Origin: Vitis vinifera
Lineage: Eukaryota > Streptophyta > Magnoliopsida > Vitales > Vitaceae
Direction of reading: 5' to 3'
Length of the DNA stretch: 64,000 nucleotides
NCBI RefSeq assembly: GCF_030704535.1
Contig: NC_081815.1
Span: 18,151,001 to 18,215,000, forward strand
Position numbers and translations under genes: made by a program. Positions 31,309 through 42,879 of this stretch are shown here, in pieces. How positions within the stretch are numbered: position 1 is the first letter of the stretch; each line of letters begins with the position of its first letter. The notes below the pieces were generated by a model. The model ran no database searches, was not told the origin of the DNA, and saw nothing but the letters and a program-made list of their open reading frames with translations.

Positions 31309-32961
31309 GATATAATGTAAACCAATATTTTTTTAATCATTTTTTTTTTTAGTTTTCATTTATGTTCTCATTTTTTTTTCATATTCTTATTTTTGATGGA
31401 GGGATAAATTTTGAAGAGAAATCAGTATCTTTTTATCAATTTAATTGTAAGTTTATTTTTATTTTTATTTTTATTTTTATTTTTTTTCTTATTTTACTAT
31501 CATTAATCTTATTTCCATTTTTATATTATATTCAAATATGAATAATGTAATCAATACAAATTTCATTATATTCAAATATCAAATATAAAGAAATAAATAA
31601 ATGAGGTAGTTTAATAAATAGCATTAAATTAGTAGATTGATAGGCGTGGAGATTACATTTAAGCTAAGTTTGATTATTGAAAAGAAAAAATAATAATAAG
31701 GAAAATTATTTTTTTATATTTTATTTTCATTTAGAAAAATAGGAAAGAAAATGAAATATAATTAAAATTAATTTTAAAACTCTAACCATCTATCATTTTT
31801 TGGCCACACTTTAACAAAAACACATTCATTTTTTATTTATTTATAAGAAAAAGATAGTTTAAAATAGTAATTATTGATAATTCCAAAAAAAAAAAAATCT
31901 TCACACTGACAGCCCATTTGTCTGATAGTAATAATTTTGGCCCCCGGGTTGGAAAGATGACTGAAAAAGTTAAATCATACTTAATTCAAAACATGTAACA
32001 TAAATGATGAAACACTTGAATATCCCAACTACTCCCCCCTCCATCTTCCCTTCTTTCATTTTCATGTACAATTTGCTACATATTTCCACCACTTTCAATA
32101 CCTGAAATTTCATTGAAAGAGACTTGCCAAGTATTTGGCTTCAATGACTCATCTCCCCACTCCCATTGTAGAAATATACTAACTTTAGGATACTTTAAAA
32201 ATTAAAGAAAAATCACTTTTCAAATATTACTTTTCCCAAAACATAAAAAAATTAGTGGTCATATAAAATCGTACTAAAATGGTAATAAAACCGACCCATA
32301 TTTTTATTTTATTTTTTAAAAATCAATAAAAATAATTCTTATTTATGTTCTAAAAATTATTTTTTATTTTATTTTATTTTTAAAAATTTTTTTGTTTTTA
32401 AAAACATGCCCAAACGGGCTCTATTTTATCAAATTTTCACGGAAAATATTATTTCTTCACTTATTTTTAAAGGTTTTTTTTAATATTATAAAATTGTTGT
32501 AAATTAATTATTTCGAAATCCATGTTATTCAAATAATCAAATTTCACATTTTCAATATATTTTCTAAAGATTTCTTATAATATAATATGCATACATGGGA
32601 CTTAGACAAAATTCAAATTATTATTATTTTAAATAAATAAATGATTTATGATATTAATTTGTAATAATCTCTATACAAAATAAAAATATTCATCTATTAT
32701 TTGAAAAAATAGCCAACGTGGCATCGGATATATATCCGAGATATGAATAATATCTTTTTAAAAAAAATTAAATATAAAAAAGAAGTTGCTCTCCAGTGAT
32801 TCCATGCATTGCCCTTATGATCCACGTGTTGATTGGTCATCACCAGTCGTCTGGAATATCCATGCCTCCTGCCCTCTGACGGTCCTTTTTTTCTTCTATT
32901 TAGAAAATAAAATTGCAATATTTCCTGGAGCCATCCCGGACAGCATAACTAACCATTCCCG
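31309..32961. other. AT-rich intergenic DNA, 3' flank of the ATL gene
   Basis: Non-coding. A (TTTTA)n tract is near 31455-31485. The segment next to 32962 is the probable 3' untranslated region of the ATL-like gene. Confidence 0.55.
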
Positions 32962-34272
32962 CTACAATGCTACAGTGACGGCTCGTTCTGACCGTACAGA
33001 TGGCCGCGATTGCGAGATCCAGGCCAACCATCTCGACACGACACCTGCCTGTCGCTGTTGATGGTGACGGTCGAGGTGATGGTAGTTACTACCTAGTCTG
33101 CTGAGGCCCGTGATTTCCGACACGCTTCTTGAATTAATTACACTTCTGCCACTCCAGCTGCCGCCTTCAATGGTTCCATGACACTGCTCTCCATCCTTCC
33201 TGTTTGAGTGTAGCTGCAGCTGATGGCTCTGACGATGCTGTCGGCCCTTTGATGAAAGCGACGGCCTAGATCCCGATACGGATGACAATCGACGGTTGTC
33301 GCTTATTATCATTTCTGACCGTAGATACAGTAGATCCGACGGCTGTACGTCGCTCCACCGCTGGTGGAACCCTCCCGATCCAGCGGCGGAAACTATGATC
33401 CGGTGGTCCAGCCGCCGCTCGAAGCTGTTTCTGTCTTCGCTGGTAAGCAGCAATTCGTCCTTTCTCGGTCTGTCAAAGCATCCCACGGCTACGGGCTCGT
33501 TTCTCTTTCTTGAGCTGGAGCTGGAGCTGTCGAGGGACCTCCTCGATGACGTCGTTTCGTCAGGTTTGTGTAAAACGATTTGGACTAACCCACTGCGCCT
33601 CTCCCCCGCCGACGAATGCCTCCCCGAAACTCGCCGGACTTCTGGGTTTCGTGGTTCGGCGTCCGGTTTTTCGACCTCGGGAGGGTCTGGCTCCGGCGGT
33701 GGTGCCACCGAGATTTTCGGCTCTTCCACGAGGAGGATATCCTCCGGGTCGACTCGGTAGCGGCAGAGAGGGCAGGTGGAGTGGGCGTCGAGCCAGGTGT
33801 CCACGCATTCGACGTGGAAAGCGTGCTTGCATTTCGGCAACAGCCGCAGGATTTCGGTGGGCTCGAACCGGTTCAAGCAAACAGCGCACTCGAGCCCGTC
33901 CTTCTGGCCGCGGAGCGACGCGAATCGGAAAACCGGCAGCGACTCGATCACCGTTCTGTCAATGCCGGAGTTTTTCCTGGCAGCGGAGGAAAGCGGAGGC
34001 GTTCCGGTGTAAACGACGCCGTTTCCTCTCTTGCAGTGTTTGGCGTAGAGAAGAAGAAGAAAAGTAATGGAGAACATAGTAGTGAGAACCCCCACTATCA
34101 CCGCTATACTCGGCCTAAACGGAGAAAAATTAGGCCTGGGCAAGGCCGGCGGCGGCAGTGGCGGAGACTGCGAAGGATTAGCGGCCACCACCACCACATC
34201 ATCGGCTCCAACTCCACCATCTACACAGAAGAAGAGCCAAAAGACGAGACACGAGAAACCGAGAAGACTCAT
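32962..34272 (-). CDS. ATL42: RING-H2 E3 ubiquitin ligase of the ATL family (ATL42-like)
   Basis: Intronless 436-codon gene, as is usual for ATLs. N-terminal signal-like segment (residues 1-22), a Pro-rich stretch (35-53), one transmembrane helix (about 54-78, IAVIVGVLTTMFSITFLLLL), and a GLD-like conserved region (SGIDRTVIESLPVFRF, 102-117). The RING-H2 domain has ligands C129, C132, C148, H150, H153, C156, C167 and C170, and the ATL hallmark Pro before the third Cys region is represented by LLPKCKHAFH. The C-terminal 260 residues are Ser/Arg-rich and low in complexity. ATLs are membrane-anchored E3 ligases often induced in defence and hormone responses. The closest member by eye is Arabidopsis ATL42, but the C terminus is longer, so the symbol is tentative. 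This gene is clearly GC-richer than its surroundings. Confidence 0.9.
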   Translation of the reverse strand: MSLLGFSCLVFWLFFCVDGGVGADDVVVVAANPSQSPPLPPPALPRPNFSPFRPSIAVIVGVLTTMFSITFLLLLYAKHCKRGNGVVYTGTPPLSSAARKNSGIDRTVIESLPVFRFASLRGQKDGLECAVCLNRFEPTEILRLLPKCKHAFHVECVDTWLDAHSTCPLCRYRVDPEDILLVEEPKISVAPPPEPDPPEVEKPDAEPRNPEVRRVSGRHSSAGERRSGLVQIVLHKPDETTSSRRSLDSSSSSSRKRNEPVAVGCFDRPRKDELLLTSEDRNSFERRLDHRIIVSAAGSGGFHQRWSDVQPSDLLYLRSEMIISDNRRLSSVSGSRPSLSSKGRQHRQSHQLQLHSNRKDGEQCHGTIEGGSWSGRSVINSRSVSEITGLSRLGSNYHHLDRHHQQRQAGVVSRWLAWISQSRPSVRSERAVTVAL

Positions 34273-34880
34273 GATTTGCCGTCAGAAGAACAAAAAAAGG
34301 TGGTGGGAGAGAGGATGAAGAGAAGAGGGGGGGAGAATTCTAACACATGAGCATACGAACAAGAAGAGAAGACAAAGACAAAAGCAGCGGCAAGTGGCCT
34401 AGAATGGTGATCGAGTTAATAATAATTTATGACCCCCACAAAAGCAAATGTAGAAAGGCCATATAAATTAAATAGACCCCGCCCAGACAGTAACAGAACA
34501 CGAGAGAAAGAGAAGCGAGTTGGTTGGGAAGGTTAACCGCCTGTCGTCATCACAAGCAGAAAAGTGAATCTTCATTTCCAGAGACACGGATCCATCCAGA
34601 TCTAATTCCAATACACTATGTAGCACTCCCACTACGCAACACCAAGAACAGAGATCACGCCCAAACACCCCCCATCCCCCTGCTACTGTGCCCCAACACG
34701 TGACACAGGATGCTGCCGCCCAATTTGCAATTTTTGTTTTCAGCTTATGATCTTGCCTTTTCTCGCTTTTCTTTGCGTTTTAATTTTACACAGGGAAGGC
34801 AAGTTTGGTACTATTCTTCTACATTGCTTGAATTGAACGCACTTTTCACGGGTTTGAGTGAAGTATAATCGTGTTTGAAT
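34273..34880 (-). other. 5' flank and probable promoter of the ATL gene
   Basis: About 600 bp upstream of the ATL start. It includes purine-rich leader-like sequence near 34300-34390 (AGAAGAGAAG repeats) and an ACACGTGACAC element near 34696. A transcription start could not be assigned. Confidence 0.4.
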
Positions 34881-34887
34881 CAAATAG

Positions 34888-36108
34888 ATTTCATTGAATC
34901 TGGCATGATTATTAAATAGATTAAATGAGTTATATAGCGTGATTTTTATTTAATTATTATGTCATATTTGGGTTTATGTTTTTAAATTTGATTATTATTC
35001 ATTCAATAGAATGTTTGAGTTTTGATATGACACAAACATGATCTATGTAACACGAGCCATGGATGCGAATCCTAATTTTATGGTGGTACATTTAGGAATT
35101 ATTTTGGGGAGGTGGAGCCCCAAGATGGGGGCAATGCGGAGCCATGGATGGTCTCGTGAATTGATGAATTGGAGGTTTGGGGTGGGTTGGGTTGGGTTGG
35201 AGTCTAGGGTTGAAGGAGAATTGAATTGACATGGAGTATTTATCTCTATGGTGCCCAAGGGATACTGTGGATGGCTTGTCTCTTGGAGTCTAATCAGCGT
35301 AATTTCAAGGGCAAGTGTGTCTAATGCTTGGTGTCGTCATCATTCTATGGTTTCATGTGAGCACATACGTGAAACCATGTCAATATGGAAGGAGGCTGCT
35401 TTATTATGTTGATGCATAAGTAGCAACTAATTCATCACTTTTGAGTTCCAAATTTTCAATATTTATATGAATTCATGATGGTAGGTAATGAGATAGTTGA
35501 AAAATCAAAGTCCAACTAAAAGCTTGTTCGATGGTAATTTTAGTAAGCGTTTTTATCGTTTTTTAATATTTGAAAAGAATTCTGATGGTAAAAATTTTAA
35601 ATGTTAAAAATGATGAAAATGTTTCATAAAATTATTATAAAAAAAGGATGATTGTTATAAAGGATAAATTATCGAGATAGTAGAAGATGTTTGTTTTTTG
35701 CTTTCTCCCTTCCACTATATTTGACTTTGAAAAGATTAGTAAGGGTGTTGGTTTGTTATTTGATAATGGCTTATTCCCTATGTTAAAATGAAAAAAGCCA
35801 AAAAATTTGTTCATTGAGTTGTAAGATTTTGCCACATGTTTTGAACATACGAGGTCCAATTCTATAAGCCCATCTTCGTCTCTGGGACAAAAATGACATG
35901 TGGACCAAATTTTGAGCATTTCTTTCCTGTCTTATAATATTCAATAATTTAAAATGATTGTCGATTAAATTATTATTATTTATTAAATAGTAGGATTGTT
36001 GAGTAAAATTAATTCATTTTTTTTTATACTTTGAGGTTTTTACTCTTTACTAGTACTCAGTAAATAACAAAAAATAAAAAATAAATGAGGAAAAGAGAAA
36101 CGAATGAT
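34888..36108 (+). repeat. Left copy of a diverged tandem duplication
   Basis: Shares long matching blocks with 36912-38498. Examples: TTCATTGAATCTGG (34890), AATTGATGAATTGGAGGTTT (35158), GGAGTCTAATCAGCGTAATT (35284), GCAACTAATTCATCACTTTT (35422), CAAAGTCCAACTAAAA (35505) and TTTACTCTTTACTAGTA (36039). This copy keeps the empty site of the MITE present in the other copy (GATTAAATGAG near 34918). No coding gene is recognised in either copy. Confidence 0.75.
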
Positions 36109-36911
36109 CAAGACAAAGGACACTTCAAAATTAGAAAAAATTATTTATTATAAGTTATTATTACACTATGTTTGGTTCCAAAAAATTTGAGGGAAAGAAA
36201 ATAGAAAGGAAAAGTAAAATGAAAGAAAAAACAGAGAAAAATAAAAAATAAATTCAAAATCAATAAATTATTTTTATATGTTTTTTAAAATTTATTTTAC
36301 TTATTTTTCTCGTGTAAGGTTTAAATAATTTTAAAATGTGTAAAATTCTAACTAATATGTAATACTATTTTATTTTCTTTTGTATTTTTCATGGTGAAAT
36401 CAAATATAAGAAAATAATTTTTCTTAACTTTTTTTTTCTTTTCTTAATACTTTTCAAAAACCAAACATAATCTTAGGTGATGTTTGTTTTTTGTCTATAT
36501 AGAAAAAACTAAATATTTTGGTCTTTTCTATTTAGATAAAAATAATCAGTTGATATTAACCAATATAATTAAAGTGAACTTGTTATTAATATGTTCAATT
36601 TAGTTATGTTGGTTGATGTCATACTTTTAACTAAATCGAAAAAGTTAAATATTTTTACTTTTTTTATTAAGTAAAAAAAACAAACACCATCTTAGTTTTT
36701 TTGTTATTAACTCCTTTGGGTGTGATTTTTAGAGGATTGTAAACATTTCTTAGTGTTTGAAAATGTTTTATTATAAAAATATTTATTTGACAAAATTTTA
36801 AAAATTTAAAATTTTTAGAGAATTACTTAAAGTAATTATTGGACAATTACTTGATGCATTTTTTTCCTTAGTTAAACAATGTGTTAATGTTAATAGTATA
36901 GATTCACATTA

Positions 36912-38498
36912 GAGTTCATTGAATCTGATTTGATTATTAAGTAGATTAAGAGTGCGTTTGATAGTAATTTTAAGAAGTATTTCTAATCTTTTTAATAATT
37001 GAAAATTTTTATCTTTCATATATTAAAAATGTTAGAAACATTTTCCAAAATCATTATCAAACATACTCTAAATGAGTTATATGCGTTTTTATTATTCATA
37101 TTCTACGAGTTGACTCATTTAATAAAATATCTGAGTTTTGATATAACACAAACACAACCCATCGAACATGACTATGGATACGAATTATCAACTCTAATTT
37201 TATGGTCGTACATTTAGGAATTATTTTGGTGAGGTGGAGCCCAAGATGGGGGCAATGTGGAGCCATGGATGGTCTTGTGGATTGATGAATTGGAGGTTTG
37301 GGTTGGGTTGGAGTCTAGGGTTGAAGGAGAATTGAATTTAAGAGGGTTGCACATGGAGCATTCTCATCTCAGTGGTGCCAAAGGGATATTGTGGATGGCT
37401 TGTTTCTTGGAGTCTAATCAGCGTAATTTCAAGGACAAGCGGTGTCTAATGCTTGGTGTCATCATCGTTCTATTGTTTCATGTGAGCACATAAGTGAGAC
37501 CATGGTCAATATGGAAGGCGGCTGCTTTATTATGTCGATATGTAAGTAGCAACTAATTCATCACTTTTGAGTTCCACTTAAGGTTCGATTAAGATATAGG
37601 AATCAAAATTGAAATTGAAAACTTTCAACCAATCAAAGTTCCTCATGAAGTAAAAGGAGTCTCACTTAAGTATCATTTCACTATAAAAATTCGATATGAT
37701 AAAAATACTATACCATTTTTAAATTACGAGTGAAAATTTGTGTTAGTGGATTATGTTCATGTCGTGTCAAAATCTAGATAAATAATTACATAATTCAACC
37801 AAAATCCGACATAAATAATAATCATGTTAAAAATATAAATTCAAATATTATCTAATTATTAAACATGTATAATGTCATGTAACTCATTTAACCTATTTCA
37901 CAACCAAGTTAAATGGGATTTTATATGTATCTATATGATTAATGTCTCAACAAAAAATGTTTATAACTCAATTTACCTATTTATTTAAAAACAAATTTAA
38001 AATAAGTTAAATATATGTTAAATTGTTTAAAAATATAATTAGGCGAATAGTAAGATTCAAGTCAGATCAAATTTATGTTAGGCAGGTTGACAAAAAAATT
38101 ACCTATTTATTAATTGAGTTGTGTTGGTCTAACATAAATTTTACTTAAACCTATTTATACTTAATTTAAATTCACAAAAAAACATATTAAATTCATATCA
38201 TATTAGTAAATGGTATCAAACTTTGTCACTTCTAATAAAAACTTCGATGTTTACATAAATTCATAACTATAGGTCACGCAAAAGCTAAAAAACCAAAAAT
38301 ATAAAGAGATAACATAATTGATTTAAATGCGTTATCAAAGACCAACTAAAAACTTTTTTGATAATAATTCTAAAAAACATTTCTATTTTTTTTTAATACT
38401 TTAAAAACAATTATTTGACATTTTTACTCTTTACTGGTATTTGGTAAATAACAAAAAATAAATAATCAATGAGAAAAAGAGATAGGAAAGAACGAATA
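36912..38498 (+). repeat. Right copy of the tandem duplication, with insertions
   Basis: Same order of blocks as 34888-36108: TTCATTGAATCT (36914), AATTGGAGGTTTGGGTTGGG (37286), GGAGTCTAATCAGCGTAATT (37409), AACTAATTCATCACTTTTGA (37551), CAAAGACCAACTAAAA (38336) and TTTACTCTTTACTGGTA (38421). It is longer because of a 119-bp MITE (36950-37068) and about 0.7 kb of extra DNA around 37580-38330. Offset of the matching blocks grows from about 2.0 to about 2.8 kb. Confidence 0.75.
36950..37068. mobile_element. 119-bp MITE with empty site in the paralogous copy
   Basis: Begins GAGTGCGTTTGATAGTAATT and ends AATCATTATCAAACATACTC, inverted repeats of over 20 bp with a few mismatches. It is flanked by TAA on both sides (36947-36949 and 37069-37071). 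The left copy of the surrounding duplication reads GAT-TAA-ATGAG without the element, giving the pre-insertion state. A TAA duplication points to a Tourist/PIF-Harbinger-type MITE. Confidence 0.8.
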
Positions 38499-38499
38499 T

Positions 38500-40265
38500 T
38501 TTTTTTTAAATCCAAGTAAATAAAAAATATTTTCACTTTATAGAATTTTTATTAATTTTTAAATAATTTTCAATATAATAAATTTTTTTTCCATATTTAT
38601 TACTTTAAATCAAACACGATTGTAAAATTTTAAGACATGTTTAATAATGTTTTCGACAGTTTTTAAAAGCAGAATTTTGTTTGGAATTTAAATGTAGAAT
38701 CTGTCAATTGGAGCAAAGGAGTTGAGAAGTTTCAGCTGAATTCTGTATCTGTTTTCTTTTTCCCCCAAATTCCTTCAATCCAAACACGGGTACGAGATTT
38801 ATGGAAGGTATGTTTCCGAAAGAAAATTGATAAAGGAAAAATGGAGTCAGCTGAGACACCATCAAATGCGGTGATGGGAAAAAATGAAAAAAAAAAAAAA
38901 AAAAAGACCTGGATGGAGGAACCCTAAACTCTGCCTGCGGAAGAGCCCAGTAGTTTCTGAGGAAGGCAGAGCCGAGGAGGAAGACGAAGCTTCTTCCAAC
39001 TTCTCTCTTCAAACAATGCGCTTAGCAGACCCATCTCTTTATTTTTGTTAATGGGTACATTTTCACTTGGCTCTCTACCCTTTAAATTATTTTCCAATTT
39101 AATTTTTCAAGATTTTTGCAAATATTTGCAATTTTTTCCCTTATTTATTAATTTATTTTTTCATATAGATGAAATAATTTAGCAATGTGATGAATCCTGT
39201 TTCAAGAACAGGGCATTTTTCTTGGCAAGCCAGACCCAAGTTATGGCTTGTTTGTGCATGAACATTTGTTTGGAATTGAAGTTCTGTAAATCTTTTAAGC
39301 CAATAATATGGGCTTTTTAAGGGCTAAGTTTTTTTGAGCTAATTAAACTGTTGTGGTTGTTGAAGCTAGGTCCAAGCCTTTGACAATTGTGGCAAATCTT
39401 TGCCTTTTCTATTAATTGGATGTTGGGCACCTGTGTTGGGAGTGCAATTTAGGTGAATGAAGTGTTGGGTGGTTTACTAAATGCTGTCAATTTTGAAAAT
39501 TATATGCTTCTCTGCCCCACAATTGTTAGATGTTGCTTTCAATTTCAATTTCAATGTCAGTTTCTTTAATGTGAAATGATGTAAAGCAAGTGAAATGTTT
39601 ACGGTTGAGACAAATTGGAGGATGTTTGGAAATGAGAGAAGCTGAGAGAGCGTAGGAAGTGGAGTGGGAAAATGACACTTTTGTTTGTTTTCTTCCACAT
39701 TGTGAATTTGATAAAAAAGAAGTGTGTTTTGTTGTCTGAATAGATAAACTGTTGCAGTTGACAGAGGGCAGAGAATTGAGGTGTTTGCCTTTTTAATGAT
39801 GTAGATAAGCCTCAGATAATGTGGGCAAGTCTTGGTCCCGTTACAGTTGTTTGAAAAATGTAGTTATGTTCGATCTCGACTAGAAACCACGTTCATTATA
39901 TATTTCTCTTTTCAACAAAATATTATTTTTTACCATGTTATTGTAATCTTTCAAATGTTCCCTTATTATCAAATTTTTGAATGATCTGTTGAAATTGATG
40001 TTTGAGGACTTTCTACAAACATACACGCACAGACTCACTAAAAATGTTCATCTTTATGTTGACTGTGCATAATGCTGTGCACATTGTCTATATATGGTTA
40101 ATGATTAATGCATGCCTTTTACATTATTTTCACCCTTTTGGGGTATTGTAGCATGAATATTATTTTGATTACTTGCTTTAGCGCATTATTGCAATTTGCA
40201 CTATTGATTACTGACTATATCTGTTTAGCATCGCTTCGCTCAAGCGCAAGTGCTTCTCTTGGTTT
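38500..40265. other. Intergenic region, possible 5' end of a broken gene
   Basis: AT-rich to about 38690. The piece 38920-39030 is G/A-rich and leader-like (GGAAGAGCCCAG... GAGGAGGAAGACGAAG) and might be the 5' untranslated exon of the broken gene downstream. Nothing is proven. An A-run lies at 38886-38905. Confidence 0.35.
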
Positions 40266-40285
40266 GCCTTGAAACACTGAATATA

Positions 40286-40308
40286 TATATATTTTTTTTG
40301 ATAGGTAA
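40286..40308 (-). mobile_element. Minimal 5'-truncated LINE tail with 20-bp target duplication
   Basis: A 23-bp insert, a T-run followed by GATAGGTAA (minus strand TTACCTATCAAAAAAAA, a typical plant L1 3' end). It lies between perfect direct repeats GCCTTGAAACACTGAATATA at 40266-40285 and 40309-40328. This is the signature of an extremely truncated target-primed insertion. Confidence 0.75.
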
Positions 40309-40839
40309 GCCTTGAAACACTGAATATAGTCCTTGCATATTAAATATTTACTATTTTGATGCTACAATGGTGCTAGTTGGCTTCTACTTACACTCATGAA
40401 GATGTCTAGCCTGCCTGTATAAACTTTGAACTAGCGTGGCAACAGTTTATTGATGGGTAAATTACAAATTAAAAAAAATGGAAGAACTGTTTAGTGGTCA
40501 TTTCTTTCAAATCCTGAGAGTATTGAATTTGTTCATTAAAGACTCTTGACATTCAAAGTTAGCATATTGACATTTTAAAACTTGGATGGCTTGCTGCTAG
40601 CTCGAATTGTAATTGGTAGTATTGCTCCAAATATGTTGCAGTAGGTGTTACTTCACTGTAGTGGATATTGGGCTTTTTCTAACATTATTCTTTAATTTAT
40701 TCAATTTTGGGTTTTCCTACGAAAAAGAATGTTTTGATATTCAAATATTATGGACATGCCATCACAATGAAGCACAGATGATGAGGTGGAGCAAGGAAAT
40801 TGGATGGTCCAATGAATGGTAGCTTAATTCTCCAGTGGG

Positions 40840-42420
40840 AAGCTTGATTAGGTCCTTTCTTATCTCATCCATAGGATGGTACAATAAATGAACCTAATCC
40901 TCCGAGAACAGAACCTTTCAGGCCCTAGCCTGCCATCCCCTTCAAATGCTTAGCCAGATCAGTGGAGACCAAACTGGAACTTGTCAACTACCTTTTCAGT
41001 CTAATGATGGCATAGGATTCAGGACTGGAAGAGGTATGTTCAGTTCTTTTTCCGTTCAAATAACTGTTTACAAAATTTTTCCCCAATTTTTTTTACTGTA
41101 TTTTTGGGATCTTAAACAAATGAAACTTTATCCTATAAGATGCCTCTAAGTTTAGGGCAAACCTATTGGGTGCATATTGATCAAATTCAACTATGTAGGC
41201 AACCATAGGCCCAAATGCAATTATTTTTGCTAACTTTTTGGACATTATAGCATGCAATGGGTTATACACGCCTCTTATCTATAATTATTGTAGAATAATT
41301 CCTGTTTTCTTAAGGTCACATATAGGAGATCATTAAGGTATTCAGACATTAAGTTCTACTTGCAATTAACTTGTACATTTTACATTAAATTTTTAATTGA
41401 CCTGTGTGACATCCCTTGGGGCCTCATGTCTATATGTAAGAAATGGAATTACCAGGAGCTCAAGTTAAAGGAAGAGAGGTTTGCTCCTCATAGGCTAGAT
41501 GATATTGATCCTAGAGTGGACGCAAAATAGTGGCCTTCAATGTAGCATGATATTACTATTTTGATGTTTAATTAATAGTACAGGATTTGTAGCTAGTTGC
41601 ATGTCTCTATGGTCATAGGAGCACAATATCATAAATAAAGCTAATTTCACAAAACAAAATATTAGACACTCTGCAGCTCAAAGAGTTGTGCTAGAATGCA
41701 CAAGGAAAGGGTGAATTTTTCTAAACTTTTTGAATGGGAAAATATCACTTGCATATTACTACAATTTTCATATAATGAATACTTTCCCTTTGGTATGTTG
41801 GTAAAGGGTTAACATGCCTGATGTCAAATCTGAGCATTGATATACCCATACAGGCTAGGATGAGACAAAACATAATCAAACATTATTGCATGTTCACATT
41901 TTTAATGTGATAATTTATTTATATTTTCAGCTTTCTAATGCTTAAGTTGTTGGATGCTGGCCATAACTTTATAGGACAGCATTCCCAAGGATGACTTCTT
42001 TCCCCGAGGAATCACTGAAGATAGATGTGGGTGATATGTGCACTCATGGAATGGAACCCTCACTTTTTGATTTTCATATCCACTATGGAGTGATGAGAGC
42101 AATTTCAAAGAGTTTGAGGATATCACAAGATGAAATCATCAAGGTGAGGATGGAAGTGAATATGAATCAGAAATTCAGCAACGAAATAAATGAATCAAAG
42201 AAGAAATTGAGGAGATACAAACAAGAGAGCTATGCTTATAGTAAGCATGCAATGAAGGCTGTCCAACAGGCAAAGAGCTAATGTAATGGGTGTACCATTT
42301 GACCCAGGCTTTTTTGCTTGGACTTCACCAAACCAGTGGGCACACTCTTCCTCATACAATCATGTGCCGACATCCTATGAGGCATTTGATTTGCAATATT
42401 ACATTGGGGGTATGTACTTT
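40840..42420 (+). pseudogene. Broken multi-exon gene, family not recognised
   Basis: At least three exon-like blocks, each with frame breaks. (a) 40890-41033: reading frames shift through EPNPPRTEPFRP, NLSGPSLPSPSNA and SQISGDQTGTCQLPFQSNDG, ending IGFRTGRG before a GTATGT donor. (b) About 41440-41530: KKWNYQELKLKEERFAPHRL then DDIDPRVDAK, then an in-frame stop. (c) 41975-42410: DDFFP..., GMEPSLFDFHIHYGVMRAIS, SLRISQDEIIKVRMEVN, a stop near 42279, then in another frame MGVPFDPGFFAWTSPNQWAH and a GTATGT donor at 42411. The residues look like a real conserved protein, but stops and frameshifts indicate decay. I could not name the family. Confidence 0.5.
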
Positions 42421-42797
42421 ATGATCACTATGGTAAATGAAATTGTATAAATGTTTGTTTTGTGATTGCATTGGGATGTTTGACTGTATTTTGCTGGGAA
42501 AGTTTCATTCAAAAGTTTCTTGTTTGTATAGTAAGGATCTGTATGGATTTTTTAGTTTTTGAAATCTTCAAAGACAGTTTTGGGTTATAAATGAGGATAA
42601 ATGATTGTTGTATTTTAAACAGTTGGTTTGGATTGTTAAAATTAGTTGTAGAATGTTAAATTTCAGGTTTGAGCCTTTGTTTTTGTGGAAGTGGGTTTGT
42701 TATAATAAACACTGTTGATTTTTTAACTGGGATTCTCAATTGTGTGCGTGTGCGCCTTGAAATGGGTTTCTGTTATTGGATAAGAAAAATGCATGTT

Positions 42798-42861
42798 TTT
42801 TGTATAGTATACATCGTGTATGCCTTTTTTAACACAATACCCTTTTACCTATAAAAAAAGA
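42798..42861 (+). mobile_element. Short 5'-truncated LINE 3' end with target duplication
   Basis: About 64 bp ending ...CCCTTTTACCTATAAAAAAAG, the plant L1 3' end pattern. It is flanked by near-identical 16-bp repeats, AAGAAAAATGCATGTT (42782-42797) and AAGAAAAGTGCATGTT (42862-42877). Confidence 0.65.
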
Positions 42862-42879
42862 AAGAAAAGTGCATGTTAA

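Noticed and set aside
33296-34350. Long plus-strand open frames (up to 244 codons) opposite the ATL gene
   Set aside because: Antisense to a GC-rich RING-H2 gene with clear domain content. Their proteins are Arg/Ser-rich translation artefacts.
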